From positions 6,254,054-6,318,053 of the forward strand of contig NC_057013.1 in NCBI RefSeq assembly GCF_000002595.2: a stretch of DNA of 64,000 nucleotides. The letters run 5' to 3'. The translations under genes were made by a program, and so were the position numbers. The notes under the pieces were generated by a model. That model saw only the letters and a program-made list of their open reading frames with translations. It searched no databases and was not told where the DNA came from. This document shows positions 32,569-43,681 of the stretch, in pieces. This stretch comes from Chlamydomonas reinhardtii (lineage: Eukaryota > Chlorophyta > Chlorophyceae > Chlamydomonadales > Chlamydomonadaceae). Every line of letters starts with the position of its first letter. Position 1 is the stretch's first letter.

Positions 32569-34458
32569 GCTATGATACTATGTCCCCGTGTGTTAGTTTA
32601 TACATGCTTCATCGGCAGGGACATGCCGGCCTAACGCGACCTCTTTCTGGGGCTTGGTAAACCTAGTTCTCCTCGTATACGCGTGCTATTTACCCTCTGA
32701 CTAATCCTGTGGTCTTTGACAGGACATAGTATGAAAAATTTACTGTCAATGGCGTGGAGCTATTTGTGCCCTCTCGCGCTGCATTTGTGCCATCTCGGCA
32801 ATGCCACCATGCCAGTTGGGCGCCATCGAGAGGTGCGCCGCGCTGCCGCCTCACCAGCCGCTCCTTAGGACTGGGACCAGGAGGGGGGGGGGGGTAAGAA
32901 AGCCCAAGATCTTACCCCATGCTCAAAAGTACAGGGCTTCAGCCTTCAGGAGAGCATTGTAGTGGGGTGCAGGCTGGATGCAGGGCACAGACACCAGCAC
33001 ACAGACACCCGCCTCATCGCCTCACTCATTTCTGCCCAACTATTCTACCGTAACCAGCCACCCAAATACGGCCTAACGGGGCAAGGAGAATCAAGGAGAC
33101 TGGAATGCTCGGCAATGGGCAGTACGGTGGGAAACGCCCAGAAGGTTTTGGTTCTGGTATATGCGCCTCCGGACAGTCGGAAGGAGTTAGTTACATGCTC
33201 ATGCTCATGCGCATGCCAGAAGGCATCCACTGTCAATGGCTTAAGCTTAAGCTTATTGTCAGTACGCTACGCTTTGCAGTGTTTGCAGATTGAAGCAAGG
33301 CACCTGCATAACCTAAGTGGTGTCCTTGGGCGGCACCTAGTAACAAACTTGGAGATGGGTGCGTATAACACCAAGCCTTTCCAGTTTCCAGCCCCAATCT
33401 CACTTTCGACTTGGGAAGCAGCGCCGCTCGCGCAAATGCCGCCTGGGCCAGTGCGAGGCGGGCCAGCGCCGCTTGGGCCAGCGCCACCTACAACACAAGC
33501 ATATAGAGGAGGTGCGTGGACTGTCAATACAGACGCAGTGCATGCGTGTGCGACAAGCCTCTAGCTCAATCGTGCGGACTCTGAAAGGCCGTAAGTCACT
33601 GGCTCAGTCACTGCGCAGCTGTTCCCTCGTCGCATGATGGGATTCTAGGGGAGAGAGGGAATGCAGGCTGGGTCTGGGAGCTGGGGGCTGCTGGCCCCAC
33701 GAACTATGTCAGCAGTAAGTATGTCATGAACCCACTAAGTTCGCTGTAGTTGCATACGCAGGCCCGCACGCACACAAGCCCGCATGCGCACACAAGCCCA
33801 CATGCACACACACGCTTCCAACGCAACCCCTGTTATCTTTGCTGCATTCCTTGCTCTGCGTAGCCGCCTGTGGGGCCATGTTGCTCTTGAAGGCTGCACC
33901 ACGTTTTGATAATATGTAAGGCTTACGACCAGCTGAGGACAGACAGCCCGAGACAGCGGCCTCGACTTTAGCAAGGGCATGCAGGAAGTGATGCGGAATG
34001 CAGACCCGGCTAGGCTTGCTGCGCTGCTCGACACCATATGGGAACTTAGGAGCAGGAATGTGCCCCTTGCGAGGGCCGGCCAAGAGAGTTGAGCAATTAA
34101 AGTTAAATTGGCGTTATAAGGGTCACCCCGGCCCGGGCCTTCGGTTTTCACAAAGCAGGAAGGCGCGAGAAGTGTGCACCACCTTAACCACACACAGAAA
34201 AAGCACTGCAAACTGCACAGTGCCCGTATCTTCCTTCTACGCCTAGAAATTCGGCCTTGAACGGCCGAAAATTGTAGAAGCTTTAGGGGGGTTATGGGGT
34301 GCCCGTCTACGGGTGGGAATGTGGAGTTTGGGGGGGGGAGTATGGGTTATGGGTAAGGATGCGGATTACAATTGAAGGGACAGCCCGACAAGCGGGGGCA
34401 CGCCGTACCCACGCCGCGAAGGGCCATCTGCGACCCAGAGAAACAACACCCCCCCCCC
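32569..34458. other. Region upstream of CR-A without a supported gene
   Basis: Should contain the CR-A promoter next to 32568. Some minus-strand frames (33045-33236 and 33724-34083) have unbiased protein-like composition and could be relict exons, but I cannot link them to a family. A copy of dispersed repeat family 7 lies at 34090-34145. GC content is visibly lower than in the host gene blocks. Confidence 0.4.
34090..34145 (-). repeat. Dispersed repeat family 7, copy 2
   Basis: The reverse complement of 5335-5385 over about 45 bases (GGCCCGGGCCGGGGTGACCC core on the minus strand). Confidence 0.6.
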
Positions 34459-34522
34459 CCGCTGTACCTCTGGACGTCGGCACTTCACTTCATATTTGAT
34501 ACACACCATCCCATGGATGGCT
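34459..34522 (-). repeat. Intron repeat family 6, copy 2
   Basis: The reverse complement of the TFIIIC intron copy at 20723-20788, near-identical over about 60 nt. It falls on the downstream side of the minus-strand CR relict, consistent with its having been intronic there. Confidence 0.85.
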
Positions 34523-34599
34523 GCCGACCTTCATGGGTAAGGGGGGAAGGGGTCGTCGCAGGCTGGCTTTGCAAGCCACGCACACTCGCAGCGACAACC

Positions 34600-35165
34600 T
34601 GCTGATTCCAGGATTTGTTTTTGCGTTCCTGTAGCAAGCCGCAATATGACTTCGCTGATAAAACGATCGAATCACACAGTTCCATGTGTCCATGCATGCA
34701 GATCGCAAGGCATTCGATGTCGTTGCGAGAGTTCGCATGTAACCATCGTGCACAATGCATACGTGGATCATATGCGTATCATCATAAGCGGCACCAGAGA
34801 CCGCGTCGCCTGGGCCTGTAACGCATCGAAACGTTCGTGCAAAAACTGCATGAACGTTTCTGCCACCTCCCCTGGGTGCAATCCCCCTGCCCCTCACAAG
34901 CCCCACTCACCAGCTCCTGTTGTGCCCAGGCCGGTCGGCGCACCTGCACAACACCAGAGCGATCACAAGGCAATGCATGTAGTCAGCATCGCCAGGGCGG
35001 CAGGATGCACACTGCGCATCAAGGGCCGCGAGGCTCCGGCGGATGCAGACAGCCATCGACAGTATGAGCCCAGGTCGGTTGGGCAACCGGTCGTGAATCG
35101 GTCGGTGTGCCAATAGCGGCAGACATAGATCCCAAAGATGACCAGCATGCCGTAGCACTAAAAGT
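34600..35165 (-). pseudogene. Relict internal segment of a CR-like gene
   Basis: 34880-35160 aligns with 47230-47430 in gene CR-B, including the 33-nt phase 1-1 mini-exon (here 34943-34911, coding a Gly/Ala/Thr-rich linker) and its flanking intron. A further short protein-like run (ETFMQFLHERFDALQAQA) follows at about 34870-34780. No complete gene is present and it is broken; the pogo-like element begins immediately to its right. Confidence 0.6.
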
Positions 35166-35431
35166 TCCCAGGGTGCCCCAAATTGGACCACCCCCGCGAT
35201 TGGCACAGCCATGAAGCTTTAGGTCACGGCGCCGCGGCTATAAGTTCTACTTATATAGATAGAATACCCTGACAAGCCAGCCGGCGGGCTCGCGCGGCCG
35301 AGGTCAAACTCGCTCGTCATCGCTTTCGCAAATTTGGGCCACCAGCCTTTTGCTCGCCGGCTGGCCGCGTAGCACCTGCTGCCGCCCCCATAACTCATAA
35401 TAGATGTTGTGGTGCCTAGAACGGGGGCCAG

Positions 35432-38400
35432 ATGGCGCCGGCAAAGCGGCGCAGTGCTCGGGCCGGCCATGTCAACGTTGCGTCGGGCCCTGGCGCCGCT
35501 GCAGCCGCTGGGCGCTCGGCCGGCGCCTCTCCTGCGGCGTCTCCTGCCATTAAACGCTTCAAATACCGCCAGTATGAGGATCGGCAGTTTTGGGTTGCCT
35601 GTGCGGACCTGAAGCAGCAGGAGCGGCTTTACAAAGCCCGCCAGCGGCACCACGAGCCGTCGCAGCGGGAGGCGTGCGAAGCAGCTGGCTTCCCCCGGAC
35701 CACGTTCATCACCTGGTGGATCAAGCTGCAATGCGCAGCGCGGTCGGAGGAGGAGTGCATCACGTATGCGGCTGGGCAGCCGTGGGCGCCGCCGCAGCAG
35801 CAGTCGCCAGTGGCACAGGCCGTGGCGGCGCTGGAGGCGGAGGCGCGGATGGAGGAAGCCTCACCTGCACGTGTCGCCATGCAGGCGCACGGCGCCAGGC
35901 AGGCGCCCATGTCCCCCACGGTATCTGGCGGCAGGGCGGGTCCAGCTGCGGCTGCAGGAGAGGCCATGGCAGAGGCTGTTGATCAGGCACCAATGCCGCA
36001 GGCGGCTGTGCAGCAGGCAGCGCCGGCGGCGCAGCACTAGCCAGAGTTAGCGGCTGAGGCGGGCGCTGGAGGGGCCGGTGGCGGTGGGGGCGCAGGCGAG
36101 GCTGGGGATGCGACCGGGCTGGCGGCTGGGCAGCACGCAGTGGCTAAGCAGGCGGCAGCCGCACCAGAGGCGGCCGAGGTACAGCTCGCGGCGGAACCGC
36201 AAGTTGCGCCGCGTGTGCAGCGCCCGGGGCACCCAACACTGCTGCTGCCAGAGGAGGAGGAGGCGGTGGTGGTGTCGCTAGAGTATCACAACGATCACGG
36301 GCTGTCAGTGTCACGGCAGCAGGTGGCGGGCCTCATCTTCAACATCGTGCGGGCGCGCGAGCGGGAGGTAAGAGCATTACTGGGTGGTCACGCGTTGCTT
36401 GCAAGCAGTGCATGCAGCTAGCTGCAGGACGGGTGGGATGGTAATGCGCGATGTCAATAACCGCTGACCCTGCTTGGTGTCGCTTCCCGTGCCATCGCAG
36501 GTACCGACTGCCTGGCTGCTGGCCGGTCGCCCCAGCAACAAGTGGTACAAGGGCTTCGAGAAGCGCTGGAGACACCGCATCCGGCTGCGCAAGTCGGACC
36601 CGCTGGAGCACTCCCGCCTCACGCTGTACAAGGAGCAGGTGGACTCCTTCTACACCGTCCTGCAGCGGGTGAGTTTGGTGCGCGAGGGGATCGAGAAGGG
36701 ATGGCGCAGGTCGCATGGGAGGAGGGGCGGTGTTCATTGGCGGCTAGGCCTGTCCTCACCGCACACAACTGGCCGTGCGCGATACTGTTGTTGCTCCCGC
36801 TGCGAAACAGGAGGAGGCCGAGCTGGCGGCGGAGGGCATCAGCATTACCGCGGACATGTGCTGGAACCTGGACGAGACGTGCTTCATGCCGGACGGGAGC
36901 GCAACCAAGGTGTATGCGCGGCGCGGCAGGTGAGCACCTCAGCTTGGTTGAGCATACGGTATGTACGTGTTTGAAAGCCAGAGCATTTTACACCCTTGCA
37001 CGCACGGCTTTTCGGCCTTGCTTATAATTGTCCCGTTGTCCCGTACGCCCTGTAGCCACCAGTCATACACCCTTGGCAAGACCAACCGCGAGAGCGTGAC
37101 CATCCTCATCGCCATCTGCGCCGACGGCAGTCACGCGCCACCGCTGGTCATCACCAAGGGCACGGACAACAAGCCGCCGCACTGGTGGGCAGACTGCGCC
37201 GCGGATCTGGCGGGCACCGCCTTTGAGCACGCCACTTGCGTGCAGCAGGCCAACGCGTACATGAACAATGTCATCTTCCTGCGATGGTTCCAGCAGAAGT
37301 TCCTCCCATACACCGCGGTGCTCCGCGCGGACAAGTTCGTCATCCTCGTCCTCGACAACTTCGCCGCCCACGTGCACGTCGACGTGTTGGACCTCGCCGC
37401 CGCCAACCGTGTCCACGTCATCGGCCTGCCGCCGCACAGCACTCACGTGCTGCAGCCGCTGGACCGCACATGCATGCACTCCCTCAAGCTGAACTACACC
37501 AACAACCTGCAGAGCTGGCGCATGATCCCCGGCAACGAGCTGCGCACCGTGCGGCCCAAGGACATCATGCACATCCTCACGCACGTTTGTGCCGGCGGCG
37601 CGGTGGCCGAGCTGCGCAAGGAGAAGAACGTGAAGGTGGAGTCGCCCTGGTCGGTCGGCCTGAGCCCCAAGAACATCACGCAGGGCTTTAAGGTCACCGG
37701 CATCTGGCCACTGGACCCCACCGCAACTGCCGTGTACCGCGCGCCGCTGCCGAGCCTGGAGGCGGTTAAGGCGGTTGCAGCTCAGGTGGAGGCGCGCAAG
37801 GCGGCGGCGGCGGCAGCAGCTGCGGCCACGGCGGCTGCAGCTGTCGCCACGGCTGCTGCAGCTGCGGCGACGGCTGCTGCAGCCGCGGCGACGGCTGCTG
37901 CTGCTGGGGGCGGTGCTGGCGCGGGTGGTGCACTCGCCGCAGCTGGCGGCGGTGGCGGCGCCGTGGCGGGAGGGCTGGTGATGCTTGCAGCAGCGGCTGC
38001 TGCAGCTGAGGGCGGCACGGGTGGCAGCGGGACTGGCGCGGGCGAGGGCGGGGAGCCTGGGCAGGGGCAGACCGTGACAGGGACTGGCGCAGTCACGGCG
38101 GAAGGCGCTGTGCAGCTGGGTGCCGGGCCTGGGGCAGCGCCGCGTGGTGGTGGCCCTGGGGCTGGCTTCCGCCGTGCCGCCGCTGCACTCACAGCTGCTG
38201 CAGCGCAGCAGGCAGGTGACGATGATGACACGGTGGCGTCAGACCAGAGCCCCAGCGGCAGCCGTGCTGGCTCGCCGTTGCCCCCGGAGCCAGTGACGCT
38301 GTTAGAGCGGCGAAAGGCAGCCTACGACATTACTGCAGCAGCTCACAGCGAGGCTGCAGCAAAGGAGGTGGCGCTTCGGGAGCAGCTGGCGGCGCAGCGC

Positions 38401-39294
38401 GCAGCAGTCACCTCGGCGCATGGCGCGATGGCTGCAGCGGCAGCAGCTTGGTCGGAGGTGGGCGGCACGCCGCCGCCGCTGCCCCCAGCGGCCGTCCACA
38501 CTCCTGTCACGGAGGCGCGGCCTCCCGTACCCTCGCTGCAGCAGCTTGTGCAGGGGCCTGCGCATCGCCTCGAGTTCGCGCTGTCTCAGACGGTGCTCAA
38601 CAAGCAGGCGGCGGGCGCATCGCTGCTTACAGCAAGCGAGCACCGGGCTGTGAAGCGGGCGGAGCTCCAAACGAAAGAGCGGCTGCAGGCGGAGAAGGAC
38701 GCGCGCAAGGCTGCGCGCGCGGCAGCAAAGGCGGCGAAGGCGGCAGCCGCTGCAGCAGCTGGACCCAGTCGGGGGCGCGGTCGTGGTCGGGGTCGAGGGC
38801 GTGGTCGGGGGCGTGGCCGGGGTGCGGCGCAGCAGGATGAGCAAGGCGGCGCGGTGGCGGCAGAGCAGGGACTGCCTGCTGCTGTAGAGCCCGCCGGCGT
38901 GGCGGTGGCAGCTCAGCCGCCGGCTGTACCTGGCTCGGGAAGAGGCCGTGGCCGGCGTGGCCGCGGCCCCGGCCGTGGGCGTGGTCGCAGCCGCACTGCC
39001 GCCGGTGATGACTCTGAGCCTGAACAGCTGCTTGGCGGCGCGGCGGGCGAAGAGCAGGAGTCGGACGACGGGGCCACTGTTCCCGACCAGCAGCGGCAGT
39101 GCCCACAGCGTGCACGGCGGGCGCCTGTGTGGATGCAACACGGGGCAGCTGCTGGCGGCGGGGCGGCTGGCTCTGATGCGGGGGGAGATGACGGCTCGGA
39201 TTACAAGGCCAGCGGCGAAGGCAGTAGCAGCAGCAGTGGCGACGAGGAGGATGAGGAGGACTTCTTCACTGAGGAGAGCGACATGGACGCATAA
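35432..39294 (+). CDS. pogo/CENP-B-type DDE transposase, 5 exons, about 1113 residues
   Basis: Exons 35432-35920, 36041-36367, 36501-36668, 36811-36929, 37056-39294; 3342 nt with compatible phases. The N-terminal part has a helix-turn-helix-like block ending FPRTTFITWWIKLQ, then PTAWLLAGRPSNKWYKGFEKRW typical of the DNA-binding half. The DDE_1 domain has CWNLDETCFM (first Asp), LVLDNFAAHVHV (second) and LPPHSTHVLQPLDRT (third). After WPLDPTA comes an unusually long tail of about 500 residues: Ala-rich and coiled-coil-like, then two blocks of repeated RG/GRGR resembling AT-hooks, then an acidic Ser-rich end. Family members are usually near 400-600 residues. The in-frame TAG at 36038 is explained by an intron (GTATCT...CACTAG) in phase 0. 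Confidence 0.88.
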
Positions 39295-39849
39295 GCCTCC
39301 CTCCCTAGGACCAGCAACACAGTAGCACTAGCACATGCAAACATGTGTGGCTGGTAGCACAACCACAGCAGGATGGCCAATCTTCTTTCACTTTGAGTGT
39401 GCCGGGTGTGACAAGGGCGTGTGCAGGATGTCTTTGGGACTGTGTTGAACTTCATGCGGCAAAGCTTCTCTGAGATGCAGGGTCAGGGCGCTGCAATATG
39501 CGCATGTATGTGGCGCGGACTTGCACGAGCGTGGGACCCAGCATGAGTGTGGGACCCAGCCGGGACCCTGGCTTTGGGTTCGTCCGTCATGGCACACGGT
39601 TGCGGGCGGATGGTTGTGGGCGCGCCCCGCGGCAGCTGGACTATGCAGGCGTAATGGGGTTGTTGGCTCGGGGGCGCGCCTCAGCTGAACGTTCTGAGCT
39701 GGTCATGTCGCGACATTCGCGACATTCGGGCAAGCGAGTCGTTGCGAGAGCCGTTTTGCCAGCCCGAGCGAGTCAATTGCAATCATATGTAGCAAAGATC
39801 ATAGCACAACGCTCTGGACAACAAAAGTCACAGCAGATCGGCAGTTCAA
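39295..39849. other. Transposon 3' non-coding part
   Basis: Stretch between the transposase stop and the right terminal repeat. It would contain the 3' untranslated region. I see no other gene. Confidence 0.6.
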
Positions 39850-39909
39850 GGGGTGGTCCAAATTGGGGCACTCGGTCAATTTCGGCCGGTCGCCGATGTG
39901 GAGACCCCG

Positions 39910-40339
39910 TTTCCGGGGATGGGGCCCCGGAAGTTTGCCCAAAACTCCGGCCAAAACTCCGGCCCATTCGCCGGAAGTTTGCACCGCCAGTTCGAACGAG
40001 CCAACCCCAGTCGACCCCGAACTTCCAAAACTCCGGCCAGCGAGCACAGTCCAATGCTGACCGAACTCGCAGCTCCCGCTATGGCGCGAGCGCGCCCCGC
40101 TTTATTTCCTTTGCCTTACGGAGCCTCGTTACTCTCCGGAAGCTCCTGCGCCTCTCGTGACCCTTCATATTATTTATCGGCTCGGCCCTGGCAACTTGGC
40201 GCCATCGGCGATAGAGGGCTGCGCGAAGACCCGCCACAGCAGCAGGTGCGCGGTGGGCAGATAGAGGGGGAGCAGTGCGTGTGGTATGCGCCGGCGTGGG
40301 TGGCAGCGGGGGTCTCGTGTGCCTGTCTTGGCCCGCGTT
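39910..40339 (+). repeat. 430-bp repeat, left copy
   Basis: Matches 47754-48183 in reverse complement with no difference that I noticed. Boundaries are sharp: TTTCCGGGGATGGGGCC at one end and TCTTGGCCCGCGTT at the other, with unrelated flanks. It contains an internal direct repeat (ACTCCGGCC words) and TTATTT-rich spots. No protein is recognisable and the element class is unknown. Confidence 0.9.
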
Positions 40340-40843
40340 ACTACGCTTCCTCACCTCCGGTTGTGTTGTTGGCGTGTTGCACCGCATTCGGCCCGCCCGC
40401 CGTCGTACACATTCGGGCCCCTCTTCTGCTTTGCTTCGCCTTGTTCTTGCCCCTGTTTGTCACACTGTCGCCCGGCCATTGTTTTGCTGCACGCCGTTGC
40501 ATTACGCTAGTGCTCGTCTACACAACTCATCCGTGGACGCCGGTCGCCTGCCTGCAGGTGCGCATCGGCTATGCTATCCGCGCGGTGTGGCGTCGCATTG
40601 AGTCTGTGTGGTGCTATCGCCTTGGCCGGGCGCCCGGAGCGTGAGGAATGCGCGTCAGCAAAACATCGACACAACCTGCCAGCTACCGTCGGTACAGTAA
40701 CAGCGCGTGAACGACGCACCAATGCCTTGTCCCTTCTTGCTACGCATTTATGTGGGCACGGGTGGGAGCCACACACATCGGGACTACGCTTTCCTGCCCC
40801 TTGCCATGTTCCATCACGAGCTTCAATGCAGGGGCAAGTGCAG

Positions 40844-41086
40844 GGGCGGGACGTCAACTCTGCAACCAACATCCGGCACGCGCTGGTGGAGATGCTGCTT
40901 GGAAACGTGCGGCCCGCATCACTACAGCCTGGCGGCGGTGGCGGCGGCGGCGGCGGCCCAGCAGCGGCCCAGCAGCGACACAGCGACAGCGGCACGTGTG
41001 CGCATGTTGGTAGCGGAGGGGACGGGAACGGCCACGTGGAGGAGAGCGCAGCGTCGCCCAAAACTTGGCGCAAGCGCGCAGGCTGA
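40844..41086 (+). pseudogene. C-terminal piece of a Fanzor/TnpB-like protein
   Basis: After a CAG acceptor-like site the frame reads GRDVNSATNIRHALVEMLLG then NVRPASLQP. The RDVNxAxNI motif carries the last RuvC Asp of the OrfB/TnpB family, and eukaryotic Fanzor proteins often end with a similar N-I...L...RP tail. A Gly/Ala/Gln tail follows to the stop. I cannot find the CxxC zinc-ribbon half or the rest of the RuvC domain upstream in a consistent frame, so this is a fragment or its other exons are unrecognised. It lies 500 bp downstream of the 430-bp repeat. Confidence 0.55.
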
Positions 41087-42294
41087 GGGGCTGGCCGCCG
41101 GTGTCTAGCTAGGTAGCAGGCCACAATGGGGTGAGCAGGGTATGCTTGGCAGGGGGCAGCAGCAGCATGACAAGTAGTGCGGCTTTTGTCAATTGTGTGG
41201 TGTCCTGGCTGGCTCTGCAGTGGCGGTGTGGCTGCTGAGCACCTGGTTTGGCTATGTGCCTGTACAGACCGACCCCGGCTATGTCCGGGTGATGAGGACG
41301 TTCGGCCTCAGAGAGTGGAGGGGCTCAGCCCCTTTTCCCGTGGCAGGGGGACACTTGTCCTTGTTTGGTAGCACACGCGCCCACGCCGTAAAGACGCAGG
41401 CCCTGTCACACATATGACGTCTCAAGGAGAGCTTATTTCCGCCTGGACTGCTGGGACAGCACGCATCCATCCTCATTACAGCCTGAGCGCCCTGTCACCA
41501 ACTGTCATGACAACGCCCCTATGGATTGGCCCGGCAGCGGCGGCAGCCCAGGCAAATGAACTAGCACTCCGGCAAGTGGAGTAATCCTCCTCAATGAGCA
41601 ACAGACACCATTACGGTATCGTATCTCGGGCAGTACTTGATTGGCCAACAAGCACATCTCGACACACAGCAAAACGCAGCAGCAGAACAACACGCTATCC
41701 GCCAAGACACATCAAATCGCGCTGGCACCAATCAAATGCACCAAAAACTCACAAAAAGACGGCGAAGCTGGCGAAACTGCGCTCAAGTTCACAGGCCAGC
41801 GCAAGCGTGCCCACATGTGCGCTGGTGCACGCGCTATCGGAACAAGCACGTGTACCGTGCTGTCGCCGACAGATATCAGGAAACAACATCAAAACACATA
41901 ACCTTCTAGCCCCATCTCATGTTCGAGTGGTACAGACACACATGCACGTGTTTCGCTCACGACAGCTACAACAGCAAAGCGTAGTGGAGACGGCCCACCT
42001 TCGACATCCGCCACGCCAAGAGCTTAAACAAGATGTCTGCCCGAGAGGGCAGGAAAAGGGCTCGTGATGGAACCCTCCCCTCCTGGTGCCCAATGGACAC
42101 CAGACACCTGACGCGGCACCTATTAAGCACACGCATCTATGTTGGGGGCCTATGATTGCCTATGGCATCCCCGCAATGCCGGACTTTGCCGGTTGGGTTG
42201 GGTGCACAGTCCGTGCTGACCCACAGCTAACAAACTAGTCACGTCACTGCACGAACAGCAGGCAACCAACCCCCGGGCCACCACACGCACGGCT
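41087..42294. other. No supported gene
   Basis: Short open frames only, with moderate GC. I see no domain, RNA gene or clear repeat in this stretch. Confidence 0.5.
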
Positions 42295-42612
42295 TCAACA
42301 TAGGCCGGCGCCGCAGACCGCGTCACGGCGCGGCGCTTGCACCTTCCGCGCCGCCGCCGCCCAGTCCTCCGGCAGGAGCACCATGGCCGCGGCAATGCGC
42401 TGCGCAGTAGCGCGGGCTGACGGCGGCCGTATAAGCGGAACGGGCAGATGCCGTCTGGGGCCTGACCCAAGCACCTGGCGCCAGACATCGACCAAGTAAC
42501 GTTTCTCGCACTCGTCATATACGAGTACGGGTACCTGACGCACCGCGCTCAAACATTTCGCGGACTTCCTGAAGCGCGCCATCCATGGGACCAACTCCCT
42601 TATACACATCAT
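42295..42612 (-). mobile_element. Short LINE-related fragment
   Basis: The minus-strand frame contains TAQRIAAAMVLLPEDWAAAARK, closely parallel to AADRFAAAVALLPAGWAAAAR in the LINE piece at 50.4-51.9 kb. This is the only link to the LINE; the rest of the 105-codon frame is not recognisable. Probably a small, old remnant of the same family. Confidence 0.4.
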
Positions 42613-43681
42613 GTTGGGGCCGGAAACGCCATAGCAAACGACAGGGCTCCACTGCGCTGCGCCGGCTTACCCCGCAGGGGCATATGGTACACCCACGGCA
42701 CAGATCCTTTCGCGAGCTTGCCGTGATAGTTTGCCCTGCTGCGGCTTACCCCGGCAGCCAGCCAATCACAGGCATGCACAGCAGAACATCAGGTTGCTTA
42801 GTACCGACCAGTTGTGACAAAGCATACAGCCATGAAGTCATAGAGCTCTGCTGCTGCGGATCAGCAGTCAGACGGTCCACGGCAAGGCACAGCCACGCCA
42901 CAAGCTACCTTGGTGGTTGTTATGCGTTTCCTTAGGTGCCATCCTCCAACATCGTCGCCAACCGGCGCCCATCCGCAACACATACGCCGCTAGCTCCCCG
43001 CCCTCCGTACGCTAGATAGAGTTCTCGGTCTTGCGCCCTCGATGATGTTGACACTTGCCTCCATACCATCCACGGAATGCCCGTCATCGGTAACCCTCAT
43101 TTACACTAGAATGGCAGTGAACGCGCATCCTGCACAGTTGCTTCGAGCGCACCTGAACCCTTCTTACTCAGCGCATGTAGGTAGGAGCGGGCTCTGCCAA
43201 ATGCCGAGCCCGTCATTGTCAGAGGACCCGTTACGTGTGACAGTCATTCATGCCTTGAGCTTGCATCCATTCTAGTAAGCAGGGTAGCCCCTCACATGAA
43301 TGTATCAGGACATACAGAGACACCGCCGGTTCGTACACATGCATTATTCTGAGCACACGGTCCATGCAAGAATCTCAAGCGTTTTCGTTATTGTTAGCCA
43401 CCTGTTGCTGCGCTACATGATGCCCCTTGTCTTGGCACATCCAGGTCCGCAATCAGTCATTCATTTTCTTACCGCACCGCACAATAGTGCGGCCGCATGT
43501 CCACCCCAGTTGCAACCGTGGCCCAGCGCGCATCCCATTCGTAACCTCCGAACTGCACGTCCTGCCCAGAACCCGCCCAGCAGGCCCACCACCCTGCCGT
43601 TCCTCCCGCCTGCTCCCTCGGCCACGGCTGAAGCCAGCCACCCTCACCTCCTCGCACTCATCACTCATCCCTCGCTCTTCC
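42613..43681. other. 3' flank of CR-B
   Basis: Contains a minus-strand TGTAA at 43101-43105, 577 nt past the CR-B stop, the likely polyadenylation signal. No gene seen. Confidence 0.5.
43101..43105 (-). terminator. Candidate polyadenylation signal TGTAA for CR-B
   Basis: The nearest minus-strand TGTAA past the stop at 43682 that I could find. Confidence 0.4.

Larger units (their letters stand above)
35173..39871. mobile_element. pogo-like (Tc1/mariner superfamily) DNA transposon, 4.7 kb
   Basis: Terminal inverted repeats of about 22 bp: GTGCCCCAAATTGGACCACC at the left end and its complement at the right end (39850-39871) with one mismatch. They enclose one plus-strand transposase gene with no detectable break. 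A TA target duplication, usual for this superfamily, is not evident at the ends as I place them. The left end abuts a relict CR-like segment and the right end lies 38 bp from the 430-bp inverted-copy repeat. About 500 bp of non-coding sequence follows the transposase. Confidence 0.85.

Noticed and set aside
36038-36040. In-frame TAG in the transposase as a disabling stop
   Set aside because: It forms the end of a 120-bp phase-0 GT-AG intron (35921-36040), and removing it keeps the frame to the end of the gene.
39910-40644. The 263-codon frame through the 430-bp repeat as a protein gene
   Set aside because: No recognisable domain; only the part inside the repeat is shared by the two copies, and the frames diverge at its edges.
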